The position numbers and the translations under genes were made by a program. A stretch of 64,000 nt of DNA from Paenibacillus aquistagni (GTDB lineage Bacteria; Bacillota; Bacilli; Paenibacillales; Paenibacillaceae). The notes under the pieces were generated by a model. The model worked only from the letters and a program-made list of their open reading frames with translations. It did not search any database and was not told where the DNA came from. The stretch is taken from the NCBI RefSeq assembly GCF_900177815.1, contig NZ_FXAZ01000006.1, forward strand, positions 248,001-312,000, read 5' to 3'. Positions 51,554 to 61,828 of this stretch are shown one piece after another (position 1 is the stretch's first letter; every line of letters starts with the position of its first letter).

Positions 51554-52168
51554 ATGGAATTTATCCATCAAATGGTATCGACATTATTTCAATGGATTCA
51601 AGGAATGGGCGCGTGGGGCATTATGCTTGGACTCATGATTGAGGTTATTCCAAGCGAAATTGTGCTGGCGTATGGCGGCTACTTGGTCGTTGAAGGACAG
51701 ATTGGCTTTGTACCCGCGGTATTGTTTGGAACGATTGGCGGAGTCGCAGCGCAGCTTATCGTATATGGCATCGGGCGTTATGGCGGCAGACCGTTTTTAG
51801 AGCGCTATGGACGATTTATACTCATTCAGAAGCATCATATCGACAAGTCGGAGGAGTGGTTCAATAAGTACGGCACGGGCGTTATTTTTTCCGCGCGCTT
51901 TGTTCCTGTCGTTCGCCATGCAATCTCCATACCGGCAGGCATATCCAGAATGCCTGTGGGACGCTTTACACTATTAACAACATTGGCAGTCATCCCTTGG
52001 ACGATCTTGTTTGTGTATCTGGGACATGTTCTCGGAGCGAATTGGGAGCACATTGATGAGGCGGCAGCGCCATATGTCAAACCATTTATTTTGGTTGCAC
52101 TTGCGCTGCTCATCGTGTATGTTCTGATTAAATATACGATTTCAAAACAGAAAGCGGGGAATCCGTAA
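51554..52168 (+). CDS. DedA family membrane protein
   Basis: A 204-aa protein with several membrane helices and the DedA/VTT domain signature: IEVIPSEIVLAYGGYLV, a re-entrant region with GGVAAQLIVYGIGRYGG, and ARFVPVVRHAISIPAGISRMPVGRF. DedA proteins act as flippases or proton-linked transporters for undecaprenyl phosphate or other lipids. Its stop and the start of the thioredoxin-like gene overlap (TAATG), so the two are translationally coupled. Confidence 0.88.
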   Translation: MEFIHQMVSTLFQWIQGMGAWGIMLGLMIEVIPSEIVLAYGGYLVVEGQIGFVPAVLFGTIGGVAAQLIVYGIGRYGGRPFLERYGRFILIQKHHIDKSEEWFNKYGTGVIFSARFVPVVRHAISIPAGISRMPVGRFTLLTTLAVIPWTILFVYLGHVLGANWEHIDEAAAPYVKPFILVALALLIVYVLIKYTISKQKAGNP

Positions 52169-52734
52169 TGAGTCAAACCATAGCAAGTGTCATCGGGCAA
52201 GGCATTACCCCTCAAGCCTTTATTGAAGGAATGACCCAGAATCAGCTCAGCTTTGTGAAGTGGGGCGAAGCCTTTGAGTGGGCGTTAGAGGATGACAAGC
52301 CATTTTTTGAATCGCTTCAATTCCGTGATGATCTTCGCTGTTCCATCCTCATGGCGGATTGGTGCGGCGACGTTGTTCGCAACGTGCCTGTCGTCTTCAA
52401 GGTGATGGAGGCCGCGGGAATTCCGACAGAGGTGCTCATTATGGAACAGTTCATGGAGACAATGGATCAGTTTCTGACCATGGGGGGGCGTTCGGTGCCT
52501 GTCGTGCTTATTACGGATACAGGCGGTCATGTGCTGGCAACATGGGGACCAAGACCGCGCGATGTTCAGGCGCATATGATTGCCTTTAAAGAAGCAAATA
52601 AAGATCGTGAGGCTGCAGACTATCAGGAGAATCTGAAGCAGACCTACAAGAATATCATGCAGCAATACGGAGAAGGGACAGACTATCAGCGTCGAATCGT
52701 TCGTGAGCTTCACGACTGCTTGTCTTCGATCTAG
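52168..52734 (+). CDS. Thioredoxin-fold protein with single active-site Cys
   Basis: A 188-aa thioredoxin-family protein. The position of the active site reads ADWCGDVVRNVP, so the second Cys of the usual WCGDC is replaced by Val; a cis-Pro is present in SVPVVLI. Such single-Cys members may act in monothiol chemistry or as non-redox adaptors. It is coupled to dedA by a one-base overlap. A C-terminal helical extension of about 60 residues follows the fold. Confidence 0.75.
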   Translation: MSQTIASVIGQGITPQAFIEGMTQNQLSFVKWGEAFEWALEDDKPFFESLQFRDDLRCSILMADWCGDVVRNVPVVFKVMEAAGIPTEVLIMEQFMETMDQFLTMGGRSVPVVLITDTGGHVLATWGPRPRDVQAHMIAFKEANKDREAADYQENLKQTYKNIMQQYGEGTDYQRRIVRELHDCLSSI

Positions 52735-52803
52735 ACGTCCCTTGCTCCAATTATAAATATTGTCATCAACAAAGACTGAACTTAAGGCGGTGTCTCATTC
52801 AAT

Positions 52804-53427
52804 ATGTTTAAGATCGTAACGTTTCCGCTAGGACCGCTGGAGACGAATGTATACTTATTGTTAAACGAAACAACCAAGGAAGCTGTAATTATCGACCCTG
52901 GCATGAATCCGGATCGTATCTTCAAGCCGCTTGAAGGATACAAGGTGGTTGCTATTTTGCTCACGCATGCCCATTTTGATCATATTGGCGGGCTTAAGCA
53001 GGTTAGAGAACGCTATAACTGTCCGGTATATATCCACAGCCTAGAAGCGGACTGGCTGACTTCAGCCGAATGGAATGGATCGCTTCGCTGGCCTCAGGTA
53101 ACGAGACCCATGTCCTTCGAGCCTGCCGAGCATTTGCTTGAGGATAGCCAGGAGTTGACCCTCATGGGTTATACCTTCTACGTCCTTCATACTCCTGGGC
53201 ACTCCCCAGGCAGCGTGAGCTTCTTGTACAAGGATCATCTGTTCTCTGGCGATGTACTGTTCCGTACATCCGTTGGGCGTACTGATCTTCCAGGAGGGAA
53301 TCAGCGTGAGCTTATGCGTTCCATTCATAAGAAGGTGCTGACTCTAGGCGATGCAGTGAATGTCTATCCTGGGCATGGACCCGTGACGACTGTCGGCTTT
53401 GAGAAGCAGTATAATCCATTTATTTGA
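52804..53427 (+). CDS. MBL-fold metallo-hydrolase (glyoxalase II-like)
   Basis: A 207-aa metallo-beta-lactamase-fold enzyme with the zinc motif THAHFDH, a second His in HTPGHSPGS, Asp in FSGDVLF and His in YPGHGP. This set matches the YqgX/GloB-like branch, which hydrolyses S-lactoylglutathione or bacillithiol analogues in Bacillales. It is monocistronic, with its ribosome binding site weak (AAGGCGG) and a terminator immediately after. Confidence 0.88.
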   Translation: MFKIVTFPLGPLETNVYLLLNETTKEAVIIDPGMNPDRIFKPLEGYKVVAILLTHAHFDHIGGLKQVRERYNCPVYIHSLEADWLTSAEWNGSLRWPQVTRPMSFEPAEHLLEDSQELTLMGYTFYVLHTPGHSPGSVSFLYKDHLFSGDVLFRTSVGRTDLPGGNQRELMRSIHKKVLTLGDAVNVYPGHGPVTTVGFEKQYNPFI

Positions 53428-53441
53428 TCCACAACAGTAAC

Positions 53442-53512
53442 AAGCACTTCATTCCAAATTAAGCCTACTCATATTGAGAAGGGCAGGCTCTTGGGATGAA
53501 GTGCTTTTATTT
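53442..53512 (+). terminator. Rho-independent terminator between convergent genes
   Basis: AAGCACTTCATTCC (53442-53455) pairs with GGGATGAAGTGCTT (53493-53506), enclosing a smaller AGCCT/AGGCT stem, then TTATTTATT. Confidence 0.8.
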
Positions 53513-53559
53513 ATTCGATGCCACAGGTTTTCATTGTAAGATTAACGGCCCTGCTCCTC

Positions 53560-54714
53560 TTACATCGGCAAGTGAGAGGAGGTCGAAGCCTGATCTCGCT
53601 TCAACGGTACGAAGTGTCCATAGGTCCCTGCTCGCCACAGCCATTCAACAGGCCCCATCGTATAGGATCGAAGCCACAGACTGCTTGCTATGAGCTGCAG
53701 CGCCATGATGGCAATGGCCGTTACAGTTCCCATCCAATAAGCGGCTCCGATGTCAGGCCAGATCCATCTAAGGAGAACAAATAAGAGAATGGTATGGGAT
53801 AAATAATTGGTTAAGGCCATTCTTCCCACGGCAGCAAGTGAGCGGAATGGGCGCTCTCCAAAGCGGGCGATAACGCGAAGCCATGTGGCGATATAGAAGA
53901 CAGCCAGACTTTTGCCAGATAAGAAGATATAGAATATCACTTGGTTGGAATCATATACGTCATGGGTAAAGTACGCATATAAGATCGGAACAAACAGCAG
54001 TAGAGAGATCACTAGCGAGATCCACTGTGCACGCTTTACACGCTGCGAGTAAAACCGCTCCTTTTTCTCAAACCACTGCTTCTTTCCAGCGTAAAGCCCA
54101 AATAGGAACAAGCCCAGAACTTCAAAGAGAAGCGCAATCAGATTGGTAGGCACATGAGTGATGGCGTAATCCCATCGTTCTGCCAAATTAGGCACGCTTG
54201 TAAAATTAAGACTAAGCGACAGCTCTGGCCTATACATCGTAAGGACATAGGTCATGCCCACAATCAGCGCACAGAAGCTGCTTAAGACCATCCCCCAGAT
54301 GAATAGTGTGCGCGGCATGCGTTTATAGAACAGCAGCAGGAAAAATCCAGCGATGGCATAAACATGCAGAATATCCCCGAACCACAGCAAGATCAGATGA
54401 ATGAGCCCGATCACGAGCAGAATCCATAGCCTGCGCTTGAACAACGAGCGCGCGTTCTTCCCTTTCTCTTCTGCCCGGTCCATAAACAAGTAGAAGGACA
54501 GGCCGAATAAAAAGGAGAAGATCGTGTAGAACTTCGTCTGCACAAACAAATCGTACAACAAGCGAAGCAAGGCATCTAAACCAGTATTGCGAGTCCCGAA
54601 GTGCAGGCCGTTGCCCACCATATCGGGAATATTGACGAGCAGAATGCCGAAGACCGCAAAGCCGCGAATGATATCTACGGTCTGGATGCGAGGCTTAAGA
54701 GATGGGGATTGCAT
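53560..54714 (-). CDS. DUF418 / YeiB-like membrane protein
   Basis: A 384-aa multi-pass protein beginning RIQTVDIIRGFAVFGILLVNI, the hallmark of the DUF418/YeiB family of acyltransferase-like membrane proteins (related to heparan acetyltransferase). About ten membrane helices are visible, with the C-terminal FGERPFRSLAAVGRMALTNYL conserved segment. Function unproven in Bacillales. Start follows AGGAGGAA. Converges with the MBL gene. Confidence 0.87.
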   Translation of the reverse strand: MQSPSLKPRIQTVDIIRGFAVFGILLVNIPDMVGNGLHFGTRNTGLDALLRLLYDLFVQTKFYTIFSFLFGLSFYLFMDRAEEKGKNARSLFKRRLWILLVIGLIHLILLWFGDILHVYAIAGFFLLLFYKRMPRTLFIWGMVLSSFCALIVGMTYVLTMYRPELSLSLNFTSVPNLAERWDYAITHVPTNLIALLFEVLGLFLFGLYAGKKQWFEKKERFYSQRVKRAQWISLVISLLLFVPILYAYFTHDVYDSNQVIFYIFLSGKSLAVFYIATWLRVIARFGERPFRSLAAVGRMALTNYLSHTILLFVLLRWIWPDIGAAYWMGTVTAIAIMALQLIASSLWLRSYTMGPVEWLWRAGTYGHFVPLKRDQASTSSHLPM

Positions 54715-54920
54715 TCATGTTCCTCCTTATTAAACATAGGAATGAGGGGCTGACAACAACCCTATTTTATCCAATATCCTGTCGTTTGTCTTCTGCATCA
54801 TGGCGGCCTGCTCATGGCAAGACCTGCATGTTCGTGTTATCATTATGCTGGTTAAATGGATTAGAGACCTAGTGGTTATGAAATAGAGATGCCTGATGCG
54901 AAATGGAGGAGAGAGACATC

Positions 54921-56153
54921 ATGATGACCAATGAAGAACACCCCATGAATACAAATACGTTTGAGCATAAGAAAAGAATTGAACAGCTGCAGGAAAAGAT
55001 GAAGGAGAAAGGCATTCATCTGTTCTTGGTTACGCAGAATGTGGATATTTATTATATAACAGGTTCCATGCAGACAGGTTATGCTGCTGTCCCGCAGGAA
55101 GGAGAACCTATTTTTCTAGTGAAGCGAAGCTATGAGCGTGCGGTAACGGAATCCAAGATTCGAGTAGAGCGAATGGGATCTTTCCGTCAATTGGAGGAGA
55201 CGATAGCGGGCTTCTTCCCGCATTTAAGTTCTGCTGATGGCAAGATTCGGATTGCACTCGAATATGATGTGCTGCCTGTGCAGCAGTTTGAACGTTTGCA
55301 AGCTGTTCTTCCTCAAGCAGAATGGGCAGACGGTTCCGTGATTTTTCGCGAGCTTCGCATGATTAAGTCTCCTTTTGAAGTGGCAAGGATTCGCATGGCG
55401 GCCATTGCAGCCCATCGTGCGTTAGTGGAGGCTGCAAACATTGTAAGGCCAGGGATGATGGAGCTTGCTCTGATAGCACAAATCGAGCACCTCTTCCGGA
55501 TGCAGGGGCATGTTGGCATGATGAGAATGCGCGGCTACAATCAAGAGATTATTACCGGCATGGTGGCAAGCGGCGATGCTGCAGCCGAGCCTACTTACTT
55601 TGATGGTCCTGCTGGAGGAAGAGGCCTTACTCCTGCTGCACCGCAAGGAGCAAGCCGCAAAGTCATAGGCGAGAACGAACCTATTCTTGTGGACATTGGC
55701 TGTTGTATCGATGGATACGTCATTGACCAGACAAGAACCTTGGTCATTGGCAAGCTGGATGAGGATCTTGAGGCGGCTTATGACGTATCGGAGCAGATTC
55801 TTCGAGAGACAGAAAAGAACCTTGTGCCGGGAACGGTATGTGAATCGCTGTATGCGGATGCCCTTCAAATGGCCCAAGATGCAGGATTGTCCGATCACTT
55901 TATGGGTTATGGCGAGGATCAAGTCAAATTCCTTGGTCATGGCATCGGTATGGAGATTGATGAATGGCCTGTGCTTGCAAGAGGCTTCAAGCAGAAGCTA
56001 GAACCTGGAATGGTCATTGCCATTGAACCGAAATTTACGTTCCCAGGCCGAGGTGTCGTAGGTATTGAAAACACGTATTTGATCACAAAGGATGGCTATG
56101 AACGTCTGACCACTGCCCCTGAGGGATTGATTCGAATCAAGAGCTGTGATTAA
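54921..56153 (+). CDS. M24 family aminopeptidase (Xaa-Pro peptidase type)
   Basis: A 410-aa pita-bread metallopeptidase. An N-terminal creatinase-like domain (residues about 15-150) precedes the catalytic domain whose metal ligands can be seen: Asp pair in DIGCCIDGYVIDQTRT, His in GHGIGMEIDEWP and two Glu in IEPKFTFPG and GIENTYLIT. Likely releases N-terminal residues before proline. Start 54921 has GGAGGAGAG at a good distance; the upstream ATG at 54903 lies before this site. Two further Met codons follow closely. Confidence 0.88.
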   Translation: MMTNEEHPMNTNTFEHKKRIEQLQEKMKEKGIHLFLVTQNVDIYYITGSMQTGYAAVPQEGEPIFLVKRSYERAVTESKIRVERMGSFRQLEETIAGFFPHLSSADGKIRIALEYDVLPVQQFERLQAVLPQAEWADGSVIFRELRMIKSPFEVARIRMAAIAAHRALVEAANIVRPGMMELALIAQIEHLFRMQGHVGMMRMRGYNQEIITGMVASGDAAAEPTYFDGPAGGRGLTPAAPQGASRKVIGENEPILVDIGCCIDGYVIDQTRTLVIGKLDEDLEAAYDVSEQILRETEKNLVPGTVCESLYADALQMAQDAGLSDHFMGYGEDQVKFLGHGIGMEIDEWPVLARGFKQKLEPGMVIAIEPKFTFPGRGVVGIENTYLITKDGYERLTTAPEGLIRIKSCD

Positions 56154-56241
56154 CAGCAGCTGAGCGTTTACACCAGAACACTTTTTTAGTAACATAGTGA
56201 AAAATGGTCTTATCCGACCTAATGGCTGGGAGGCATGATCA

Positions 56242-56622
56242 ATGCTGCAATTGGGAGAGAAAGTAGTCATTGTCGCCGACCGTTTCGAACAACAGCTGCC
56301 TATCGGGGAATACGGCTATATTATTGCATATGACCGCAACGCGGATAACGCCTTTGATTATGTCATCCGAGTTCCGAAAGCAAACCGCAATTTCTTCGTA
56401 CCGGCTTCAGATATTGAATGCGAAGACCTGTTGATTCAGCAGGAAGCGGAACGCGTCGAACGGGAGGCGCTGATAGATTACGCGCTTGCTACACGCAACG
56501 AAGAACTGTTTCGTCGTTTGATGAGCAACGATGAAGAATTGGAAGCAGAACAAGAGGAAGATGCTGAACCGATGACTGCAGAAGATTTTATTCGTAAAGT
56601 CAACTTGAGAGCGTGGATATAA
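56242..56622 (+). CDS. IDEAL-domain protein
   Basis: A 126-aa protein. The first 55 residues form a small beta domain (LGEKVVIVADRFEQQLPIGEYG), then EREALIDYALATRNEELFRRLM matches the IDEAL domain, a short helical unit found in several small Bacillales proteins. The C-terminus is very acidic. Function unknown; related IDEAL proteins in B. subtilis include ComK-interacting YpbF-like or YlxP-like partners but no assignment is safe. Start follows GGGAGG. Confidence 0.6.
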   Translation: MLQLGEKVVIVADRFEQQLPIGEYGYIIAYDRNADNAFDYVIRVPKANRNFFVPASDIECEDLLIQQEAERVEREALIDYALATRNEELFRRLMSNDEELEAEQEEDAEPMTAEDFIRKVNLRAWI

Positions 56623-56671
56623 GGAAGAATGGGTCATACTAGGAATAGTCACTGCCCCATAATTTAAGAGG

Positions 56672-56727
56672 AAGACGTGTGAGGGAGCGATTTCGCCTTA
56701 TAAGCGAAGTGCACTGCACGTCTTTTT
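56672..56727 (+). terminator. Rho-independent terminator
   Basis: AAGACGTG (56672-56679) pairs with CACGTCTT (56717-56724), with an inner TTCGC/GCGAA stem, followed by T. Confidence 0.75.
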
Positions 56728-56829
56728 CAGCTGTATTCAAAGATCGTCTGTCCTAGACGTCGTCTGTTTTGACCAGAACCTATATTCAATCTTTGTATGG
56801 ATACATCAGGCGGAGAGGAAGAACCAAGA

Positions 56830-57603
56830 ATGGAATCAAGCCGCATCATCTATGTCGCGACATACGCAGGCAAGATCATGCTTGAGAGCGGTGGAGAAAT
56901 CTACCGCGTTGAAGATACGATTAATCGCATTTGTCAGGCGTACGGAATCAAGCAGGTGGACAGCTTTGTCGTTCCGACCGCTATTATCACTTCTGCAGTT
57001 AAGGATGATTTCCGTTCCAAGACAGTCATTAAGCGGATCAAGCATCGAAGCTTCAATCTACAGAAGATTGTAAGAGTCAATGAGCTGTCTAGAGCGATTG
57101 TGGCGGACAAGCTCTCTGTCCATGAAGCCTATCGCGAGTTAAAAGAGATTGAGCAGATGAAGGGCTACCCTCTGTGGCTCTCTACGCTCTTTTATGCCTT
57201 GATATCGGCAGCCTATACGATCTTCTTCGGCGCTTCCGTTCTTGATGCGATCGGTGCCTTCGTAGCGGGAGCTGTGATGCGGCTGATACTTTATCCCTTT
57301 GAAAAAGGGCAGTTTAATGTCGTCTTTATTCATGTGATCGGCGGGGCAGCGGCTGCTATTGGCATTGTGCTGCTAACGCTCACGGGATGGTTTCAGATGT
57401 CGAATATGATGCTGATCTCGGTGCTGATGAACTTGTTTCCAGGATTAATCATGGCGAATGCTCTGCGGGACATTATGGCAGGCGACTTCTTGTCTGGCAT
57501 GTCAAGAGTGTCTGAGGCACTGCTGATTGCGATTGCGATCGCGGTTGGCTCTGGCTCTGTGATTGGATTAAGTATGAGCCTGTTTGGAAGTGATATCTTA
57601 TGA
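56830..57603 (+). CDS. Threonine/serine exporter subunit (ThrE N-terminal domain, YjjP-like)
   Basis: A 257-aa protein with the DUF1212 layout: a cytoplasmic segment (GGEIYRVEDTINRICQAYG) followed by five membrane helices and GLIMANALRDIMAGDFLSG, a conserved loop. Together with the next gene it forms the split ThrE transporter that exports Thr, Ser or, in some species, succinate. Start 56830 follows GAGAGGAAG; ATG 56797 has no site. The stop overlaps the next start (ATGA). Confidence 0.85.
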   Translation: MESSRIIYVATYAGKIMLESGGEIYRVEDTINRICQAYGIKQVDSFVVPTAIITSAVKDDFRSKTVIKRIKHRSFNLQKIVRVNELSRAIVADKLSVHEAYRELKEIEQMKGYPLWLSTLFYALISAAYTIFFGASVLDAIGAFVAGAVMRLILYPFEKGQFNVVFIHVIGGAAAAIGIVLLTLTGWFQMSNMMLISVLMNLFPGLIMANALRDIMAGDFLSGMSRVSEALLIAIAIAVGSGSVIGLSMSLFGSDIL

Positions 57604-58037
57604 TCATACAGGTTGTAACATCATTTTTTATAAGCATGTGCTTTGGAGGCGCGTTTCAGCTTCGGCTCAAGGGCATGCTGGTGGCAGGACTTGCAGGCGG
57701 CTTAAGCTGGCTCGCCTTTCTCATTGTGAAGCCGCTCTTTGGTAGCGACTTTGTCGCGTACTTCTTTGCTTCCTGCGTGCTTAATGTATTCTCTGAAATT
57801 GCTGCGCGCGTAGCGAAGATGCCTGCGATAAGCTTTATTGTGCCAGGGCTTGTTCCGCTCGTTCCCGGCTGGGCGCTGTATTCCACCATGTATGATTTTG
57901 TGCAGGGAGATACACAAGCAGCCTGGAGCTCTGCGATCTTCTCCTTTTCCACTGCAATCAGCATCTCGCTAGGGTTCGTGCTTACTCTTGGCGTTACACG
58001 CCTGCGCAGACCGAAGTGGATGAGCTTAAAGCGCTGA
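57600..58037 (+). CDS. Threonine/serine exporter subunit (ThrE C-terminal domain, YjjB-like)
   Basis: A 145-aa membrane protein of the DUF3815 type with four helices and the conserved ARVAKMPAISFIVPGLVPLVPG. It is the second half of the split ThrE exporter and is translationally coupled to the first. A terminator follows. Substrate unproven. Confidence 0.85.
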   Translation: MIIQVVTSFFISMCFGGAFQLRLKGMLVAGLAGGLSWLAFLIVKPLFGSDFVAYFFASCVLNVFSEIAARVAKMPAISFIVPGLVPLVPGWALYSTMYDFVQGDTQAAWSSAIFSFSTAISISLGFVLTLGVTRLRRPKWMSLKR

Positions 58038-58074
58038 GCTATAGAAGAAACGGCAACCGATTCTGGCTGAATTC

Positions 58075-58128
58075 AAAGACATGGAGCAGCTCTCCCAACG
58101 GGGGACGTACTCGATGTCTTTTTTTTGT
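58075..58128 (+). terminator. Rho-independent terminator
   Basis: AAAGACAT (58075-58082) pairs with ATGTCTTT (58114-58121), followed by a run of T. Confidence 0.75.
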
Positions 58129-58154
58129 GAGTAAAATCGTTCCAGTGATCCGCG

Positions 58155-58183
58155 TTGAGTTGATTTTCGTTCTGCGCTATAAT
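58155..58183 (+). promoter_or_regulatory. SigA-type promoter for gatCAB
   Basis: TTGAGT (58155-58160), 17-bp spacer, TATAAT (58178-58183), 60 bp before gatC. Confidence 0.6.
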
Positions 58184-58242
58184 AAAGGGATGATTTTGGC
58201 TGCTGGATCAGCCAATGGATAGTGAGGAGGATGTTGTAACGT

Positions 58243-58530
58243 ATGAGCATTCGCTTAGAGAACGTTGAGCATGTGGCACGTCTTGCACGCTTGGAACTGG
58301 CATCAGAAGAAAAGGACCGCTTTTTAGGTCAGTTGAACGCGATTCTGAATTATGCGGACAAGCTGAATGAATTGAACACCGACGATGTAGCACCGACAAC
58401 GCACGTATTGCCGATACATAACGTGCTGCGTGATGACAAAGTGCGTGAATCGCTTACGATAGAACAAGTTATGAAGAATGCGCCAGAAGAGGAAGAGGGT
58501 CAATTCCTTGTTCCTGCTGTGCTCGAATAG
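58243..58530 (+). CDS. gatC: Asp-tRNA(Asn)/Glu-tRNA(Gln) amidotransferase subunit C
   Basis: A 95-aa protein with the GatC pattern (VEHVARLARLELASEEKDRF, LNAILNYADKLNELNTD, PTTHVLP, LRDDKVRESL). It bridges GatA and GatB in the amidotransferase that converts misacylated Glu-tRNA(Gln) to Gln-tRNA(Gln). It is the first gene of the gatCAB operon with a SigA-type promoter upstream. Confidence 0.93.
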   Translation: MSIRLENVEHVARLARLELASEEKDRFLGQLNAILNYADKLNELNTDDVAPTTHVLPIHNVLRDDKVRESLTIEQVMKNAPEEEEGQFLVPAVLE

Positions 58531-58551
58531 GTTGAGAGGGGGATGTTCTAG

Positions 58552-60009
58552 TTGACGATCTTAGATATGAATGTAGCTGAATTAAAGCAGCGTTTGAAGT
58601 CTCGCGACTTATCTTCCTCAGAGCTTGTGGAAGCTTCCTACGCTCGCATTGCGGAAACAGAAGCGTCGATTCAAGCCTTCCTGACGCTGGATGAGGATCG
58701 TGCTCGCACAGCGGCCAAAGCTTGGGATGAGCAGTATGCAAAGGGCGAAGCAGATTCCCTGCTCGCAGGTCTTCCGATCGGGATCAAGGATAATATTGTG
58801 ACTGATGGGCTTCGTACGACTTGTGCAAGCCGTTTCCTCGAGAACTTTGTTCCTGTGTATGATTCCAGCGTATCCCGCAAGCTGAAGGAAGCGGGCGCCA
58901 TTACGATTGGCAAGCTCAATATGGATGAATTTGCGATGGGCGGCTCGAATGAGAATTCCGCTTACCAAACGACACGCAATCCTTGGGATACTAATCGTGT
59001 TCCAGGTGGTTCAAGCGGCGGCTCCGCAGCTTCTGTTGCTGCGCTGCAAGTGCCATTTTCCTTAGGCTCCGATACAGGCGGCTCGATTCGTCAGCCTGCC
59101 TCCTACTGCGGGATTGTTGGCTTGAAGCCAACCTATGGCCGAGTATCTCGCTATGGGCTTGTTGCCTTTGCATCATCTTTGGATCAGATCGGTCCATTGA
59201 CCCGTACCGTAGAAGATGCAGCTCATGTGCTTCAAGCCATTGCAGGGTACGATCAGATGGACTCTACTTCTGCAAATGTGGAGGTATCTTCTTACCCATC
59301 CGCGCTTACAGGCGATGTGAAGGGGCTACGCATCGGTGTTCCGAAGGAATACATGGGTGAAGGCGTTGACCCTGTCGTTAAGGCGAAGATTATGGAAGCG
59401 CTGAAGGTATACGAATCTCTAGGCGCTACATGGGAAGAAGTCTCGATGCCGCATACGGAGTATGCCGTTGCTGCTTATTATTTGCTCGCGTCATCTGAAG
59501 CAAGCTCCAACCTTGCGCGCTTTGACGGTGTGCGTTACGGCGTACGCGCGTCATCTCCGGACAACCTGCTTGACTTGTATGTGAAATCCAGAAGCGAGGG
59601 CTTCGGTCAAGAAGTGAAGCGCCGCATCATGCTTGGCACCTATGCGCTTAGCTCCGGCTATTATGATGCCTTCTATCTTAAAGCTCAGAAGGTTCGTACG
59701 TTGATTAAGCGTGACTTTGACGAAGCGCTGTCTCGCTATGACATTCTGCTTGCGCCTACTGCGCCAACAACAGCATTTAAGATTGGCGAGCAGGTAGACA
59801 ATCCGCTGCAAATGTACATGAACGATATTCTGACGATTCCAGTAAGCCTTGCCGGCGTTCCTGCGATCAGCATTCCATGCGGACTTGCAGATGGACTTCC
59901 TGTAGGGTTGCAGCTTATCGGCAAGCCATTTGATGAAGCTGGACTGCTTAAGGCGGCCCATGCTTACGAACAGCATACTGAACATCACAAGCTGCGTCCG
60001 CAGTTGTAA
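58552..60009 (+). CDS. gatA: Amidotransferase subunit A
   Basis: A 485-aa amidase-signature enzyme. The Ser-cisSer-Lys triad is visible as Lys in GIKDNIV and the serines in [10 protein letters not shown] followed by [12 protein letters not shown]. It releases ammonia from glutamine for transfer to Glu-tRNA(Gln). The start is TTG 58552 behind GAGAGGGGG; ATG 58567 is a less likely alternative. Lies 21 bp after gatC. Confidence 0.94.
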   Translation: MTILDMNVAELKQRLKSRDLSSSELVEASYARIAETEASIQAFLTLDEDRARTAAKAWDEQYAKGEADSLLAGLPIGIKDNIVTDGLRTTCASRFLENFVPVYDSSVSRKLKEAGAITIGKLNMDEFAMGGSNENSAYQTTRNPWDTNRVPGGSSGGSAASVAALQVPFSLGSDTGGSIRQPASYCGIVGLKPTYGRVSRYGLVAFASSLDQIGPLTRTVEDAAHVLQAIAGYDQMDSTSANVEVSSYPSALTGDVKGLRIGVPKEYMGEGVDPVVKAKIMEALKVYESLGATWEEVSMPHTEYAVAAYYLLASSEASSNLARFDGVRYGVRASSPDNLLDLYVKSRSEGFGQEVKRRIMLGTYALSSGYYDAFYLKAQKVRTLIKRDFDEALSRYDILLAPTAPTTAFKIGEQVDNPLQMYMNDILTIPVSLAGVPAISIPCGLADGLPVGLQLIGKPFDEAGLLKAAHAYEQHTEHHKLRPQL

Positions 60010-60027
60010 GAGGAGGGAGACCCTGAC

Positions 60028-61467
60028 ATGACGCAAGCTCAATACGAAACGGTGATCGGCTTGGAGGTGCACGTCGAGCTCCATACGAAGTCGAAGATCT
60101 TCTGCGGCTGCTCGACATCCTTTGGTGCGGCGCCGAATACCCATACTTGTCCGATCTGCCTTGGCCATCCGGGCGTACTGCCGGTGCTTAACCGCCAGGC
60201 GGTTGAATATGCGATGAAGGCCGCTATGGCATTGAACTGTGAGATTTCATCTGTCGGTCATTTTGACCGTAAAAACTATTTCTATCCAGATTCCCCTAAG
60301 GCTTATCAGATCTCTCAGAATGATCGCCCAATCGGAACGAACGGCTGGATCGATATCGAAGTGAATGGTGAAACGAAGCGAATTCGAATCAATCGCCTCC
60401 ACTTGGAAGAAGACGCGGGCAAGCTGACGCATATGGATGGCGGCTTCGGGTCCATGGTAGACTTGAACCGCTGCGGAACGCCGCTTGTCGAGATCGTATC
60501 GGAGGCGGATCTTCGCTCCCCTGAAGAAGCGAAAGCTTATTTGGAGAAGATGAAGGCGATTATGCAATACTGTGATGTGTCTGATGTGAAAATGGAAGAG
60601 GGTTCCCTGCGCTGCGATGCGAACGTCAGCCTTCGTCCATACGGCCAAGAGGAGTTCGGTACGAAGACGGAACTTAAGAACATGAACTCCTTCCGCGGCG
60701 TTCAGCGCGGACTTGAGTATGAAGTTGAGCGTCAGACAGAGGTTCTAGAAGACGGCGATAAAGTGATTCAAGAGACTCGCCGCTGGGATGATGCGCAAGG
60801 ACGGACCATTGTGATGCGTACGAAGGAAGAGGCGCATGACTATCGCTACTTCCCAGACCCAGACCTTGTGGAGCTTCATATCGATGAAGCATGGCAGGAG
60901 CGTGTGCGTGCCACCATCCCTGAACTGCCTGATGCAAGACAAGCGCGCTACACAGCGGATTACAGCTTGTCGAGCTATGATGCTGGTGTTATCACCTCTT
61001 CTAAGAAGATGGCTGATTTGTTCGATGAGAGCTTGAACTACACCAAAGACGCCAAGGCTGTAGCGAATTGGATTATGGGTGAGATGCTTGGCTACCTGAA
61101 CCAGAACGGCAAGGACATCGATGAAGTGAAGCTCACGGGTCAAGGGCTTGGCGAGATGCTTGGCCTGCTGGAGAAGAGCACCATCAACAACAAGATCGCG
61201 AAGACGGTATTCAAGGAAATGCTCGAAACAGGCAAAGCTCCTCAAGTTATCGTTGAGGAAAAAGGTCTTGTTCAGATCAGCGATACAGGCGCGATCAAAG
61301 AGATTGTAGAGAAGGTTGTTGCGGCTAATCCTCAATCGGTGGAAGATTTCCGTGCCGGTAAGGATAAGGCGATCGGCTTCCTCGTTGGACAAGTGATGAA
61401 GGAATCCAAAGGGAAAGCTAATCCTGGGCTTGTCAATGAGCTTCTGCGCGAGGTTCTTAAAGGATAA
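60028..61467 (+). CDS. gatB: Amidotransferase subunit B
   Basis: A 479-aa kinase-like subunit with [14 protein letters not shown] at the N-terminus, [15 protein letters not shown] and C-terminal YqeY-like tail domain. It activates the gamma-carboxyl of Glu-tRNA(Gln). AGAGGAGGGAG precedes ATG 60028. Lies 18 bp after gatA and ends in the operon terminator. Confidence 0.95.
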   Translation: MTQAQYETVIGLEVHVELHTKSKIFCGCSTSFGAAPNTHTCPICLGHPGVLPVLNRQAVEYAMKAAMALNCEISSVGHFDRKNYFYPDSPKAYQISQNDRPIGTNGWIDIEVNGETKRIRINRLHLEEDAGKLTHMDGGFGSMVDLNRCGTPLVEIVSEADLRSPEEAKAYLEKMKAIMQYCDVSDVKMEEGSLRCDANVSLRPYGQEEFGTKTELKNMNSFRGVQRGLEYEVERQTEVLEDGDKVIQETRRWDDAQGRTIVMRTKEEAHDYRYFPDPDLVELHIDEAWQERVRATIPELPDARQARYTADYSLSSYDAGVITSSKKMADLFDESLNYTKDAKAVANWIMGEMLGYLNQNGKDIDEVKLTGQGLGEMLGLLEKSTINNKIAKTVFKEMLETGKAPQVIVEEKGLVQISDTGAIKEIVEKVVAANPQSVEDFRAGKDKAIGFLVGQVMKESKGKANPGLVNELLREVLKG

Positions 61468-61828
61468 GCATTGCTTTTCTGCTGAAGGATTCGATATGAC
61501 TCGTTATATGAGTAATAGAAACAGAGCCATGTTATTGCATGGTTCTGTTTTTTTGTAATGAAAGCAGTCATCTTGGTCAGTAGCTGTGAACCTCCTCGCT
61601 GAACGCCATCTGCCGCTTATAAGCAAAACAATTTGTGTTGATCAGCTCTATGATTGTCAGGCTGAACGTTTATAGATCTAGATAGAACGAAAAGAAGTTT
61701 TCCTCTCTTCCGAATATGTCAAATATGAGGTACACTGCTGTTTATAAGTCGCGATTTGCGGCGTGATCAGAATCAACGCTCGTTAAAAGCAGGGGATATA
61801 TTCATTTTCAGGGAAGAAGGTGAGTACA
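61468..61828. other. 361-bp intergenic region
   Basis: Begins with the gatCAB terminator (61520-61554). Beyond it no gene with a ribosome binding site and no clear repeat or promoter could be identified. Confidence 0.5.
61520..61554 (+). terminator. Rho-independent terminator of gatCAB
   Basis: AACAGAGCCATG (61520-61531) pairs with CATGGTTCTGTT (61538-61549, one G-U), followed by TTTTT. Confidence 0.93.
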
